DNA from: CAYZXK01 sp964482395
GTDB lineage: Bacteria > Planctomycetota > Phycisphaerae > UBA1845 > Fen-1342
Length of the DNA: 22,126 nucleotides
Assembly (NCBI GenBank): GCA_964482395.1
Contig: CAYZXK010000069.1
Location: 1 to 22,126, forward strand
Direction: 5' to 3'
This document shows, piece by piece, positions 7,279 through 13,819 of the stretch; the stretch's first letter is position 1, and each line of letters begins with the position of its first letter. The notes beneath the pieces were generated by a model. That model was not told the DNA's origin. It saw nothing but the letters and a program-made list of their open reading frames with translations, and ran no database searches. The position numbers were made by a program, and so were the translations under genes.

Positions 7279-8760
7279 TCAATCGGCGGGGGCGGTGGGG
7301 ATGGTGCGGTGGATTTCGCGGCTGATTCGCTGGCTGCACCACTCGCGACCGCACATGGAGCAGTAGTCGGCGTCGGCCGGCAATGACTGGTCGCGCAGCT
7401 TGCAGGCGACCTCGCCGTCGAAAGCCAGCTCGAACTGCCGTCTCCAATCCAGGGCGGCCCTGGCCGCGGCCATGTCGTCATCCCATTGCCGCGCGCCGGG
7501 AACGCCACGCGCCACATCGCCGGCATGAGCCGCAATCTTGTAGGCGACGCAGCCGGCTTTGACATCTTCGGGTCCGGGGAGGCTGACATGTTCGGTGGGC
7601 GTAACATAGCAGAGCAGGGCGGCACCGGCCCGGGCAGCCTCGGCGGCCCCGATGGCGCTGGTGATATGGTCATAGCCGGGGAAGACGTCGGTGACCACGG
7701 GGCCCAGGACGTAGAAGGGGGCGTCGTCGCAGATGCGACGCTGAGTTTCTATGTTGAAGGCGACCTCGTTGAGGGGGATGTGACCGGGGCCCTCGACCAT
7801 GACCTGCACGCCGGCCTGGCGAGCCCGCTGCACCAACTCGCCTAGGACGTGGAGTTCGGCCAGTTGAGCCGGGTCGCTGGCGTCGGCCAGGGATCCCGGT
7901 CGGATGCCGTCGCCCAGGGAGTAAGTCACATCGTACTCCCGCATGATGGCGCTGATGTCATCGAAGAGATCATACATAGGGTTCTGGCGATTGTGGTAGA
8001 GCATCCACTTGGCCAGGAGGCACCCCCCGCGACTTACCAGGCCCTGCCTGCGACGACTGACCAACGGCAGATGTTCCTTCAGGATGCCGGCATGGATGGT
8101 GAAGAAGTCGACCCCCTGCTGGGCCTGTCGCTCGATGGTCTTGAGGATGGTCTGGTGGTCGAGTTCCTCGACCGGGCGAGCAACGATCATGCTGTAGATT
8201 GGGACGGTACCGACCGGGGCGGGGCTGTGATCAATAATGGCCTGTCGGCAGGCGTCCAGGTCGCCGCCGGTGGACAGGTCCATGACTGTGTCGGCCCCGT
8301 AGAGCAGAGCCAGGCGCAACTTGTTCAGCTCGGTGGGCAGGTCGCTGGAGAGCGGGGAGGTGCCGAGGTTAGCGTTGATCTTGGTAGTCAGCGAACGGCC
8401 GATCCCGACCGGGTCCAGACGTCGCGGGGCCGGCTGGCCGCGCAGGTAGTCGGGGTCGTCCAGCCAGCGACGCCGCTGGGCCACGGTCTGATTGACCCAC
8501 AGAGCACTGGCGGCGGTGAAGCCCGGGTGACCAGCCAGGGGCGAAGCGGCCGGTGAGCCGGGATCGGGGTGGTGAGGGCTGGGGGCCGAGTGGGGGGCCT
8601 GCCCGGCGCTTCCAGCCAGGTGGCGCAGGTTGGCTGGGATGACGATTCGTCCGGCGGCGACCTGGTCACGGATGAAATCGGGGCTGACGTTCTCGCGAAC
8701 GGCGACGCGGCGCATCTGGGGCGTGATCAGGCCCTGGCGGGCGGCTTGGAGCTGGGTCAT
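7279..8760 (-). CDS. thiC: Phosphomethylpyrimidine synthase ThiC
   Basis: Radical-SAM enzyme that rearranges aminoimidazole ribotide into the hydroxymethylpyrimidine phosphate of thiamine. The 493-residue product has the family core: LITPQM and VSPDFIRDQVAAGRIVIPAN at the N-terminus, DPVGIGRSLTTKINANLGTS (about 116-135), GADTVMDLSTGGD, VEGPGHIPLN, GPVVTDVFPGYDHIT, CYVTPTEHVSLP and the C-terminal cluster motif C-x2-C-x4-C at Cys467, Cys470 and Cys475. Between IPANLRH (41-47) and DPVGIG lies an unusual Pro/His/Ala-rich insertion of about 65 residues; in the compact bacterial form these blocks are nearly adjacent. Translation starts at ATG 8760 with GAGG (complement of 8768-8771) 7 nt upstream. 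Expression is under the TPP riboswitch at 8807-8944. Confidence 0.97.
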   Translation of the reverse strand: MTQLQAARQGLITPQMRRVAVRENVSPDFIRDQVAAGRIVIPANLRHLAGSAGQAPHSAPSPHHPDPGSPAASPLAGHPGFTAASALWVNQTVAQRRRWLDDPDYLRGQPAPRRLDPVGIGRSLTTKINANLGTSPLSSDLPTELNKLRLALLYGADTVMDLSTGGDLDACRQAIIDHSPAPVGTVPIYSMIVARPVEELDHQTILKTIERQAQQGVDFFTIHAGILKEHLPLVSRRRQGLVSRGGCLLAKWMLYHNRQNPMYDLFDDISAIMREYDVTYSLGDGIRPGSLADASDPAQLAELHVLGELVQRARQAGVQVMVEGPGHIPLNEVAFNIETQRRICDDAPFYVLGPVVTDVFPGYDHITSAIGAAEAARAGAALLCYVTPTEHVSLPGPEDVKAGCVAYKIAAHAGDVARGVPGARQWDDDMAAARAALDWRRQFELAFDGEVACKLRDQSLPADADYCSMCGREWCSQRISREIHRTIPTAPAD

Positions 8761-8806
8761 CGATCAACCTCGAGAAAGCAGGCGGCAGATCCGCGGGGGG
8801 CACGCA

Positions 8807-8944
8807 TTCGTCGCTTTCCTACGCAGCCGGTTGCGGCCCGGAGCGGTCGGGCGCGCGAGCCGATACTGATCAGGTTCGAAGGGTCTCCGGGTCGATCGTA
8901 CCCGGATCTCATGCCCGCCGCGGCAGGCCGCCCCCAGCAACCAA
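8807..8944 (-). ncRNA. TPP (THI-box) riboswitch controlling thiC
   Basis: Read on the - strand, the leader has the THI-box core: an ATGAGA variant of CTGAGA, then ACCCTTCGAACCTGATCAG, then GCGTAGGAAAGCGA. P1 pairs 8936-8944 with 8807-8815 (8 of 9 positions, counting one G-U). P2 is GCCTGCC/GGCGGGC, and an optional P3a helix is TCCGGGT/ACCCGGA. P5 is enlarged: 39 nt (8827-8865) lie between its CAG and CTG, where the canonical loop has only a few. The aptamer ends 46 nt before the thiC ATG, and no terminator is evident, so control at ribosome access seems more likely than at transcription. Confidence 0.93.
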
Positions 8945-8948
8945 CCCT

Positions 8949-8977
8949 AGTGTATTCCGGCTGGCGGCCGAAGGCAA
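8949..8977 (-). promoter_or_regulatory. Promoter of the TPP riboswitch-thiC transcript
   Basis: On the - strand: TTGCCT (complement of 8972-8977), a 17-nt spacer and TACACT (complement of 8949-8954). The predicted start near 8942 falls right at the first bases of riboswitch helix P1, which supports both calls. Confidence 0.6.
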
Positions 8978-9139
8978 AGTGTGACCAGGTGGGATGATGT
9001 GAGCGGCAAAGGGGCGGAAAGCAGCGCAGGTGGCGTCAGTTGGCATCAGGATCCGTCAGCCAAAAGCCCTGTGCTAGACTTGCTAGGATTTCCAGTTAGG
9101 CTTTATGGGCGGCCATCCGTGTCAGAGCGGCGGCCGCCC

Positions 9140-9144
9140 AGGAG
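9140..9144 (+). promoter_or_regulatory. Ribosome binding site selecting GTG 9153
   Basis: AGGAG lies 8 nt before GTG 9153. The upstream in-frame ATG at 9105 has only a weak TTAGG, so the GTG is the better start for the portal-derived gene. Confidence 0.5.
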
Positions 9145-9152
9145 ACACCGGC

Positions 9153-10175
9153 GTGGGTAAGACTGGCCGAAACCTGGTCGCCGTCCTTCGGGCCTTGGGT
9201 TCCCTCCTCCCGACGGGTCCGAGACGGCGGCCGGTTTCCGATCGGGTGGTGCGTTGGTGGCGTCAAGACAGTCAGCACAGCTATCCGAGCGTGGGGCTGA
9301 CGCCCTCCCGCCTGCTGGCCTATCTCCAGGCGGCGGATGCGGGGGCACCGCAGGCCCAGTTCGAGCTGTTTGCCGAAATGCTCCAGAAGTGGCCGCGGCT
9401 GGCCGCGGTCGAGAACACGCGGCGGCTGGCACTGACTGGCCTGGATTGGGAGATCGCCGTCGGGCCCCAGGCGGCTGGCGGTGGGGTGGGGAGGGAGGTC
9501 GCCCAGCGGGCGGCGGACTTCTGTCGCAGCACTCTGGATCGGCTGGACGGTTTTCGCCAGGCGCTGAGCCACCTGGCCAATGCCATCGGATACGGGATCG
9601 CGGTGGTCGAGCTGGTGTGGGAGGTGGGGAAACTGGTGGACCTGGTGCCGGTGCCTTACGGTCGGCTGATAAGCGACCCGCAGGAGCCGTGGCGACTGCG
9701 AATCTTGACCGAGGAAGAACCGGCCCGGGGGGTGGCGCTGGATGAGCATCCGTTCAAATGGGTCGTACATCAGCCGCGGGCGATGCCGGGCCGGCGGCCG
9801 CCGGCGGGTGGGTTAGGGGCCGGCCGGAGCGTGCAGGACGGAGAAGAAACGATGGCAATGGCCTACGGGACGTACAGTTCGGCCCAGACCAACATGGAGC
9901 TGGTGCCGGCTCAACCCGGGAAGATCATCCGGGTGGTCAGACTGCTGTTCACTACCTGGGGTAGTCTGAAGGTGATGCTGGTTTCGGATCCTGGGCCGGA
10001 TCCGGTGGTCCTGCTTCCGTTCACCCATGTCAGCGCAGGCACCGGCCTGCACCTCCACCTGGGCCGGGCCGGCGCGCTGACCACCGGGCGCGGAAAGGCG
10101 CTGGGTTTTTCCAGCGCTTACCAGGTTACGGCCAGCGAGTACAGCATCACACTGTGGTACGAAGTAGTAGAGTGA
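9153..10175 (+). CDS. Truncated Mu gp29-like (DUF935) phage portal protein reading into a small beta-rich phage protein
   Basis: Residues 1 to about 225 (from GTG 9153) match the N-terminal part of the Mu gp29/DUF935 portal family: YPSVGLTPSRLLAYLQAAD, then LFAEMLQKWPRLAAVENTRRLALTGLDWEI, ALSHLANAIGYGIAVVELVWE and HPFKWVVHQPR. Family members are usually around 450-550 residues. Here homology ends near AGGLGAG, where the family would continue with its wing and clip domains. The frame then runs without a stop into a 107-residue segment (from Met233) with alternating short hydrophobic strands and no recognised domain. That segment has its own ribosome site at 9840. The truncated portal cannot form a normal capsid vertex. 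No terminase precedes it and no capsid gene follows. Start at ATG 9105 (356 aa) is the alternative. Portal assignment is firm; function today is unknown. Confidence 0.75.
   Translation: MGKTGRNLVAVLRALGSLLPTGPRRRPVSDRVVRWWRQDSQHSYPSVGLTPSRLLAYLQAADAGAPQAQFELFAEMLQKWPRLAAVENTRRLALTGLDWEIAVGPQAAGGGVGREVAQRAADFCRSTLDRLDGFRQALSHLANAIGYGIAVVELVWEVGKLVDLVPVPYGRLISDPQEPWRLRILTEEEPARGVALDEHPFKWVVHQPRAMPGRRPPAGGLGAGRSVQDGEETMAMAYGTYSSAQTNMELVPAQPGKIIRVVRLLFTTWGSLKVMLVSDPGPDPVVLLPFTHVSAGTGLHLHLGRAGALTTGRGKALGFSSAYQVTASEYSITLWYEVVE
9840..9843 (+). promoter_or_regulatory. Internal ribosome binding site for the nested ATG 9852
   Basis: GGAG, extended as GGAGAAG, lies 8 nt before ATG 9852. It suggests that the downstream part of the portal-derived reading frame is translated as its own protein. 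Confidence 0.5.
9852..10175 (+). CDS. Small beta-rich protein, possible separate phage-derived gene (nested, same frame)
   Basis: If started at ATG 9852 this is a 107-residue protein. It is the same frame as the portal fragment, so it is either the tail of a fusion or an independent gene that lost its upstream stop when portal sequence was deleted. The pattern is a series of short hydrophobic strands (KIIRVVRLLFTTW, SLKVMLVSD, VVLLPFTHV, LHLHLG, YSITLWYEVVE) separated by Gly/Asp turns. This resembles the small jelly-roll or decoration-type proteins common in phage late regions, but I cannot name a family. It has no signal peptide or membrane segment. The next gene starts 24 bp later on the same strand. 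Confidence 0.5.
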   Translation: MAMAYGTYSSAQTNMELVPAQPGKIIRVVRLLFTTWGSLKVMLVSDPGPDPVVLLPFTHVSAGTGLHLHLGRAGALTTGRGKALGFSSAYQVTASEYSITLWYEVVE

Positions 10176-10199
10176 CTCTAACCGGACCGGGAGCTGGCT

Positions 10200-10505
10200 A
10201 TGGACCTGCTAAAGCTGGCCAAGAACATAGATGTCAACACGGCGCGGGCATTTGTGACCGCGGCCCGTCAGGTCATCGACGCGCTGCTGATCGAGTCGCA
10301 GCGCGCCGCCCAAACTCGAACTCCGCCCCCGCAAGACTACCGACAGGCCGGACTGCCCAGACAAACTCCGGCCGGCGGGTGGATCTCGCATGACGAGCTG
10401 CGCCAAACCGCACGCGAAATGTCCGAAGCGATGGCGGCCGAGAAGTGGATCGACGGTCTGCTGGCCGGGCTCAAACTCCTGGCCATCCTGGGGGGTGCAC
10501 TGTGA
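10200..10505 (+). CDS. Hypothetical protein in phage-derived cassette (101 aa)
   Basis: Not recognised. The 101-residue product is mostly helical by composition: an N-terminal amphipathic stretch (DLLKLAKNIDVNTARAF), a Pro/Gln-rich linker near residues 40-60 with AGLPRQTPAGGW, a Glu/Arg-rich helix (HDELRQTAREMSEAMAAEK) and a hydrophobic C-terminus (GLLAGLKLLAILGGAL). That end could be membrane-associated or buried. The ATG at 10200 is preceded by GGGAG at 6 nt. Its stop overlaps the next gene's GTG by 4 bp, so the two are likely coupled. The phage origin is inferred only from its neighbours. Confidence 0.7.
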   Translation: MDLLKLAKNIDVNTARAFVTAARQVIDALLIESQRAAQTRTPPPQDYRQAGLPRQTPAGGWISHDELRQTAREMSEAMAAEKWIDGLLAGLKLLAILGGAL

Positions 10506-10975
10506 ACCATCCGGGTCGGCGACCAGGTCGTGGGTCGGCTCGGTCCGGCGGTCTGATCCTGCTGGCGGCCGGGCTGGTAACCGGGTGTACGCGCGAATCG
10601 ACCCGGCTGGCCATCGAAACCCAAAGACGAGCTGACGAAATCCAGCAGGCGGTGTTCGAGCAGCAGCACCAGGCGCTGCGGGTACTGCTTTACCGGGACC
10701 TGCTCCGCCGGCTGAACGAAGGCGGACGCGAGCTTTCCGATGCTCAGCAGGTCGCGGCCGGCGAGGTCTGGAACGATCGGGACCTGATCGAGTTCTGGGC
10801 GGTGCAGAACGAGCGGGCCCGGGCTTTGCGGACGGTCGGAGTGGACGCCAAGTTGGTGGGGGATCAATCGGTCGTAGATCTGCTTTACAAGTCGATCGCG
10901 GCCCGGGGCGACCGCATCCGTCAGGCGCTGGCGGCTGAGGCCGGCCGCCAGGCCGCCGACCAGGCCCGGGAGTAA
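10502..10975 (+). CDS. Predicted lipoprotein in phage-derived cassette
   Basis: A 157-residue protein with an Arg-rich N-terminus, a hydrophobic stretch (GGLILLAAGLVTG) and a lipobox LVTGC with Cys29, so it is probably lipidated and anchored outside the inner membrane. The mature part is charged and helical (TQRRADEIQQAVFEQQHQAL and similar), suggesting a short coiled coil. In phages, small lipoproteins of this type can be spanins (Rz1) of the lysis system, but the length here is greater than a typical Rz1 and no Rz-like partner overlaps it. The GTG at 10502 overlaps the previous stop (GTGA) and follows a G-rich ribosome site. A longer reading from 10445 would lie inside the previous gene. 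It is followed by a strong terminator. Confidence 0.7.
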   Translation: MNHPGRRPGRGSARSGGLILLAAGLVTGCTRESTRLAIETQRRADEIQQAVFEQQHQALRVLLYRDLLRRLNEGGRELSDAQQVAAGEVWNDRDLIEFWAVQNERARALRTVGVDAKLVGDQSVVDLLYKSIAARGDRIRQALAAEAGRQAADQARE

Positions 10976-11015
10976 CCCGTCAGGTTGGTGGGCAGGGCGT
11001 GGTTGGAATCCGCGA

Positions 11016-11040
11016 GGGCGGCTGGCCGCCCGTTTTTTTT
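11016..11040 (+). terminator. Rho-independent terminator between lipoprotein and holin-like genes
   Basis: A perfect GC-only stem GGGCGG/CCGCCC (11016-11021, 11026-11031) with a 4-nt CTGG loop is followed by G and eight T residues (11033-11040). It ends 15 nt before the next ATG, so the holin-like gene is expressed either by read-through or from a promoter I cannot see. Confidence 0.9.
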
Positions 11041-11055
11041 CTCGGAGGGCAGACC

Positions 11056-11292
11056 ATGGCAGAGAGTGCGGGGCACAACCTTTCCGGCGGGTCGGGGACC
11101 TGGCAGCGCTGGCTATGGCCACTTCGCAGTCGCAAGGTTCAGGTAGCGATCGCTACGGTGCTCGTGGCTTACGCGGCCCAGGCGGGGCTGATGCTCAGCG
11201 AAGAGACGGTCGTGACGGTCCTGAGCGTGGGGGTTGCCCTGATTCTGGGGATAGCCCACGAAGACGCGGGCCGTGCCCGTCAGGGTTCCTGA
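11056..11292 (+). CDS. Holin-like small membrane protein, phage-derived
   Basis: A 78-residue protein with two predicted membrane helices, about residues 28-46 (VQVAIATVLVAYAAQAGLM) and 51-67 (TVVTVLSVGVALILGIA). A short SEE turn separates them and a charged tail follows (HEDAGRARQGS). Size and topology fit two-helix phage holins and similar small phage membrane proteins, which often carry this SRK-helix-SxET-helix-EDG layout. Holin function is inference, as no endolysin lies nearby. The start at ATG 11056 has a very strong GGAGGG site (11044-11049) with 6-nt spacing. That ribosome site begins only 4 nt after the T-tract of the upstream terminator. It converges with fliM. Confidence 0.65.
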   Translation: MAESAGHNLSGGSGTWQRWLWPLRSRKVQVAIATVLVAYAAQAGLMLSEETVVTVLSVGVALILGIAHEDAGRARQGS

Positions 11293-11378
11293 AGCCCCAG
11301 GGTTCTGTCATCCCGCCCCGAGTGCTTCAGCGAGAGCGCGGCGCGCGCGGCCGCAACCCACGCGCCGGTTGGGCGGTC

Positions 11379-11396
11379 GACGGCTGGGCGGCCGTC
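11379..11396. other. Hairpin between convergent holin-like gene and fliM
   Basis: GACGGC (11379-11384) and GCCGTC (11391-11396) form a perfect 6-bp stem with a 6-nt loop. There is no T-tract on either strand, so a terminator role is only possible. Confidence 0.3.
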
Positions 11397-11415
11397 CGGA
11401 GTCGATGCGGGCAGG

Positions 11416-12459
11416 TCAGAGCGTTTCGTCGGTTTCCGCTCGACGGGTAATCCGGATTGCCCGTCGGCCGCGGAGCTGCCCGGCCAGGCCGGCATACTTG
11501 TTGCGTCCCTCGATCTGGATCACCAGCTCCCGGTCGACCGGCTTGTCCAGCAGGATCAGGTCGCCGGGGCGCAGGGCTCGCAGCTCGCTGAGCCGGATCG
11601 CGGCCCGGCCCAGGTACGCAGTCAGGCGGACTCTGGACTTAATCAGGTTGCGGATGATGCGTTTGCGGTGGACCTCGCTGACCGCCTTGCGGGTGTAGCC
11701 GAACCAGGACTGAGTGGTGAGCTTGCTGAGCACCGACTCGATGGTGTTGAAGGGGATGCAAATGCTCATGGTCCCGGCGCAGGATCCCATCTTGATCTCG
11801 AAAGTGATGAAGACCACCACTTCGCTGGGGGCGACGATGTGGACCAGTTGCGGGTTGCTTTCGGTGTCCACGATTTCGAACTTGGCCTCGACCAGGTTCC
11901 GCCACACGTCGCCCAGGTGTTCCAGGGCCCGGTTGACCACTCTTCGCATGATCCGCCATTCGATGGCGGTCAACGGGCGCTGCGGGATGAACATGTCGGA
12001 GCTGGAGCCACCCAGCAGGCGGTCGATGATCGGGTAGACGATCAGGGGACTGATCTCCATGCACATCTGACCTTCCAGGGGGGGCGCCTGAATGATCAGA
12101 AAGCAGGTGGGGTTGGGCAGGGAGTGGATGAACTCGCTGTAGGTGAGCTGCTCGACGCCCACCACGCGCACGTCGATTATGGTGCGGAGAAACCCGGAGA
12201 GGGTAGCGCCGAAATTGCGCGCAAAGCCGTCGTGGATGGAGGCCAGGGCCCGGATGTGGTCCTTGCTAACCCGCTCCGGCCGTTTGAAGTCGTAGGCGCT
12301 GGCGTCGGCCCGCACGAAGGCGGCCGCTGCCGGCCGGGCCGGGGCGGCGGGCGCGATGGTCGCGGCCGCCGAACCCAGCAGAGGCCCTTCGGCACCGGCC
12401 TCCTCGGCCACCGAGGCCAGCAGGGCGTCGATTTCGCTTTGGTCGAGGACGTCGCCCAT
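11416..12459 (-). CDS. fliM: Flagellar motor switch protein FliM
   Basis: FliM forms the middle of the flagellar C-ring; it binds phosphorylated CheY and sets rotation direction. The 347-residue product begins MGDVLDQSEIDALLASV, the conserved N-terminal CheY-P-binding peptide. An Ala/Pro-rich linker (about 30-55) leads to the CheC-like middle domain, with YDFKRPERVSKDHIRALASIHDGFARN, FLRTIIDVRV, LLGGSS and a second repeat from EWRIM to GYTRKA. The C-terminal SpoA (FliN-like) domain ends the protein (LRPGDLILLDKPVDRELVIQIEGRNKYAG). The ATG at 12459 fits the family N-terminus; a TTG 18 nt upstream is less likely. No other flagellar gene is visible in the window, which is unusual because fliM usually sits with fliN or fliL. 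Confidence 0.96.
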   Translation of the reverse strand: MGDVLDQSEIDALLASVAEEAGAEGPLLGSAAATIAPAAPARPAAAAFVRADASAYDFKRPERVSKDHIRALASIHDGFARNFGATLSGFLRTIIDVRVVGVEQLTYSEFIHSLPNPTCFLIIQAPPLEGQMCMEISPLIVYPIIDRLLGGSSSDMFIPQRPLTAIEWRIMRRVVNRALEHLGDVWRNLVEAKFEIVDTESNPQLVHIVAPSEVVVFITFEIKMGSCAGTMSICIPFNTIESVLSKLTTQSWFGYTRKAVSEVHRKRIIRNLIKSRVRLTAYLGRAAIRLSELRALRPGDLILLDKPVDRELVIQIEGRNKYAGLAGQLRGRRAIRITRRAETDETL

Positions 12460-12712
12460 CCGGGGCCAGCCTGGCAATTTCCGGTCGCCGGTCGACTACG
12501 CAGCCGCGGGGCGGAACCGGAATCGGGGGGTCAGTCCTGGGAACTTATCGGAAAGATGGGCCACCCGGCTTGCCGCCGGGAAGGCCGGGCCCGCGGCTGT
12601 TCGGCCTGTCGGACACTGAGTCCGGCCTGGGGGCTGGTCCGAAAACTTCCGGGCGGGCGCGGAGCCAGCACCGTTTCGCCCGGCCAGACGCCAGCCGGGG
12701 GCATGGGCCGGG

Positions 12713-13540
12713 TCAGGGCTGTTCTGCGGCCTGCCGAATTCGCAGCAGGCTGGTCAGAAGGGTTTCGAGGTGATCCAGGGGCCAGACGGTGGCCGCGTCG
12801 CTTTTGGCATGGGGCGGGTCGTCGTGGACTTCCATGAACAGAGCGTCGATGCCGGCGGCGACAGCGGCCCGGGCCAGCAGCGGGATGAACTCGCGCCTTC
12901 CCCCGGTGACCTCTCCGCCGCCACCTGGATACTGCACCGAGTGCGTGGCGTCGAAGACCACCGGGGCGAACTGACGCATGACCTGGAGTCCGGTCAGGTC
13001 ATTGACCAGTCGCTCATAGCCGAAGAAGGTGCCGCGATCGGTGACCAACACGTTGGGGTTGCCGCTCTGGCGGACCTTGTCGACCGCGAGCTTCATCTTC
13101 TCGGGGGCCAGGAACTGCCCTTTCTTGAGGTTCACGCACCGCCCGGTCCGGGCACAGGCGACCAGCAGGTCGGTCTGGCGGCACAGGAACGCGGGCACCT
13201 GGACGCAATCCAGCACTCGGCCGGCAACCTGGGCTTGAGTCGGATCATGCACATCGGACAGGACCGGGACCCCGACCGACTGGCGCACCTTGTCCAGAAT
13301 CGCCAGTCCGGCCTCCAGTCCGGGGCCACGGAACGAATACAGGCTGGTGCGGTTGGCCTTGTCGTAGCTGGCCTTGAAGACGTAGGGCAGGCCCAGACGC
13401 CGGGCGATGGAGGAGATTTGCTCGGCCAGCTTCAGCGAGTGGGACTCGGACTCGATCACGCAGGGGCCGGCTATGAGCAGCAGCGGATGGCCGCGACCGA
13501 CCAGGTAAGGGCCGAGATGAGCGGGGCTGGGGTCGTCCAC
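12713..13540 (-). CDS. kdsA: 3-deoxy-D-manno-octulosonate 8-phosphate synthase, metal-dependent type
   Basis: Condenses phosphoenolpyruvate with arabinose 5-phosphate to make KDO-8-phosphate, the precursor of KDO in lipopolysaccharide. From GTG 13540 the product is 275 residues, the family's normal length. Motifs: LIAGPCVIESE (22-32), FKASYDKANRTS (55-66), VPVLSDVHD (91-99), LCRQTDLL, NLKKGQFLAPEKMK, VTDRGTFFGYERLVND, FDATHSVQYPGG and FMEVHDDP. Cys27, His200, Glu237 and Asp248 match the four metal ligands of the metal-dependent class; the metal-independent class has Asn in place of the Cys. I see no strong ribosome site at 13540. The frame stays open upstream, and ATG 13699 would add 53 Pro-rich residues unlike the family. 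It lies 253 bp upstream of fliM on the same strand. A 272-codon frame on the other strand is a shadow. Confidence 0.95.
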   Translation of the reverse strand: MDDPSPAHLGPYLVGRGHPLLLIAGPCVIESESHSLKLAEQISSIARRLGLPYVFKASYDKANRTSLYSFRGPGLEAGLAILDKVRQSVGVPVLSDVHDPTQAQVAGRVLDCVQVPAFLCRQTDLLVACARTGRCVNLKKGQFLAPEKMKLAVDKVRQSGNPNVLVTDRGTFFGYERLVNDLTGLQVMRQFAPVVFDATHSVQYPGGGGEVTGGRREFIPLLARAAVAAGIDALFMEVHDDPPHAKSDAATVWPLDHLETLLTSLLRIRQAAEQP

Positions 13541-13819
13541 GATGCGGATGATAGCGTCCCGGTCGGAAAGAATCCCGGCTGCCGCTGAGGTTTGGGAGCG
13601 GGCGTTACAGTGGGATGGGTCGCTGTCGCCGGGGCAGGCGGTTGGGGGTGGGGCCGGTCCGCTCTGGAAGGGCGGTCCGGGCCGGGGTATACTGGCCATG
13701 ATGGCGGCGCAGGTCGTGCCACCTCGCGGGTGGGGGCAGCCACAGGGTGTCAGCGTTACAGGCAGCAGAATGCGGCCGACGCGCAAGATAGGTCGGCCAG
13801 GATTACAGAGGACGGCTTG

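Noticed and set aside
7486..8556. Two + strand frames (7486-7845, 7849-8556) opposite thiC
   Set aside because: Antisense shadows of ThiC; no ribosome sites or recognisable domains.
9000..11415. Attachment-site or target-duplication repeats flanking the phage-derived cassette
   Set aside because: I compared the flanks (about 9000-9105 and 11293-11415) and saw no shared direct repeat, so no element ends are called.
11668..12837. 389-codon + strand frame across fliM and the kdsA 3' end
   Set aside because: Antisense to two confidently identified genes; composition is typical of a shadow (His/Gly/Asp-rich, no domains).
12770..13588. 272-codon + strand frame opposite kdsA
   Set aside because: Complementary to conserved KdsA codons along its whole length; no independent support.
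13688..13693. TATACT as a -10 box for rocD
   Set aside because: No acceptable -35 at proper spacing; the surrounding sequence is G-rich. Possible but unsupported.
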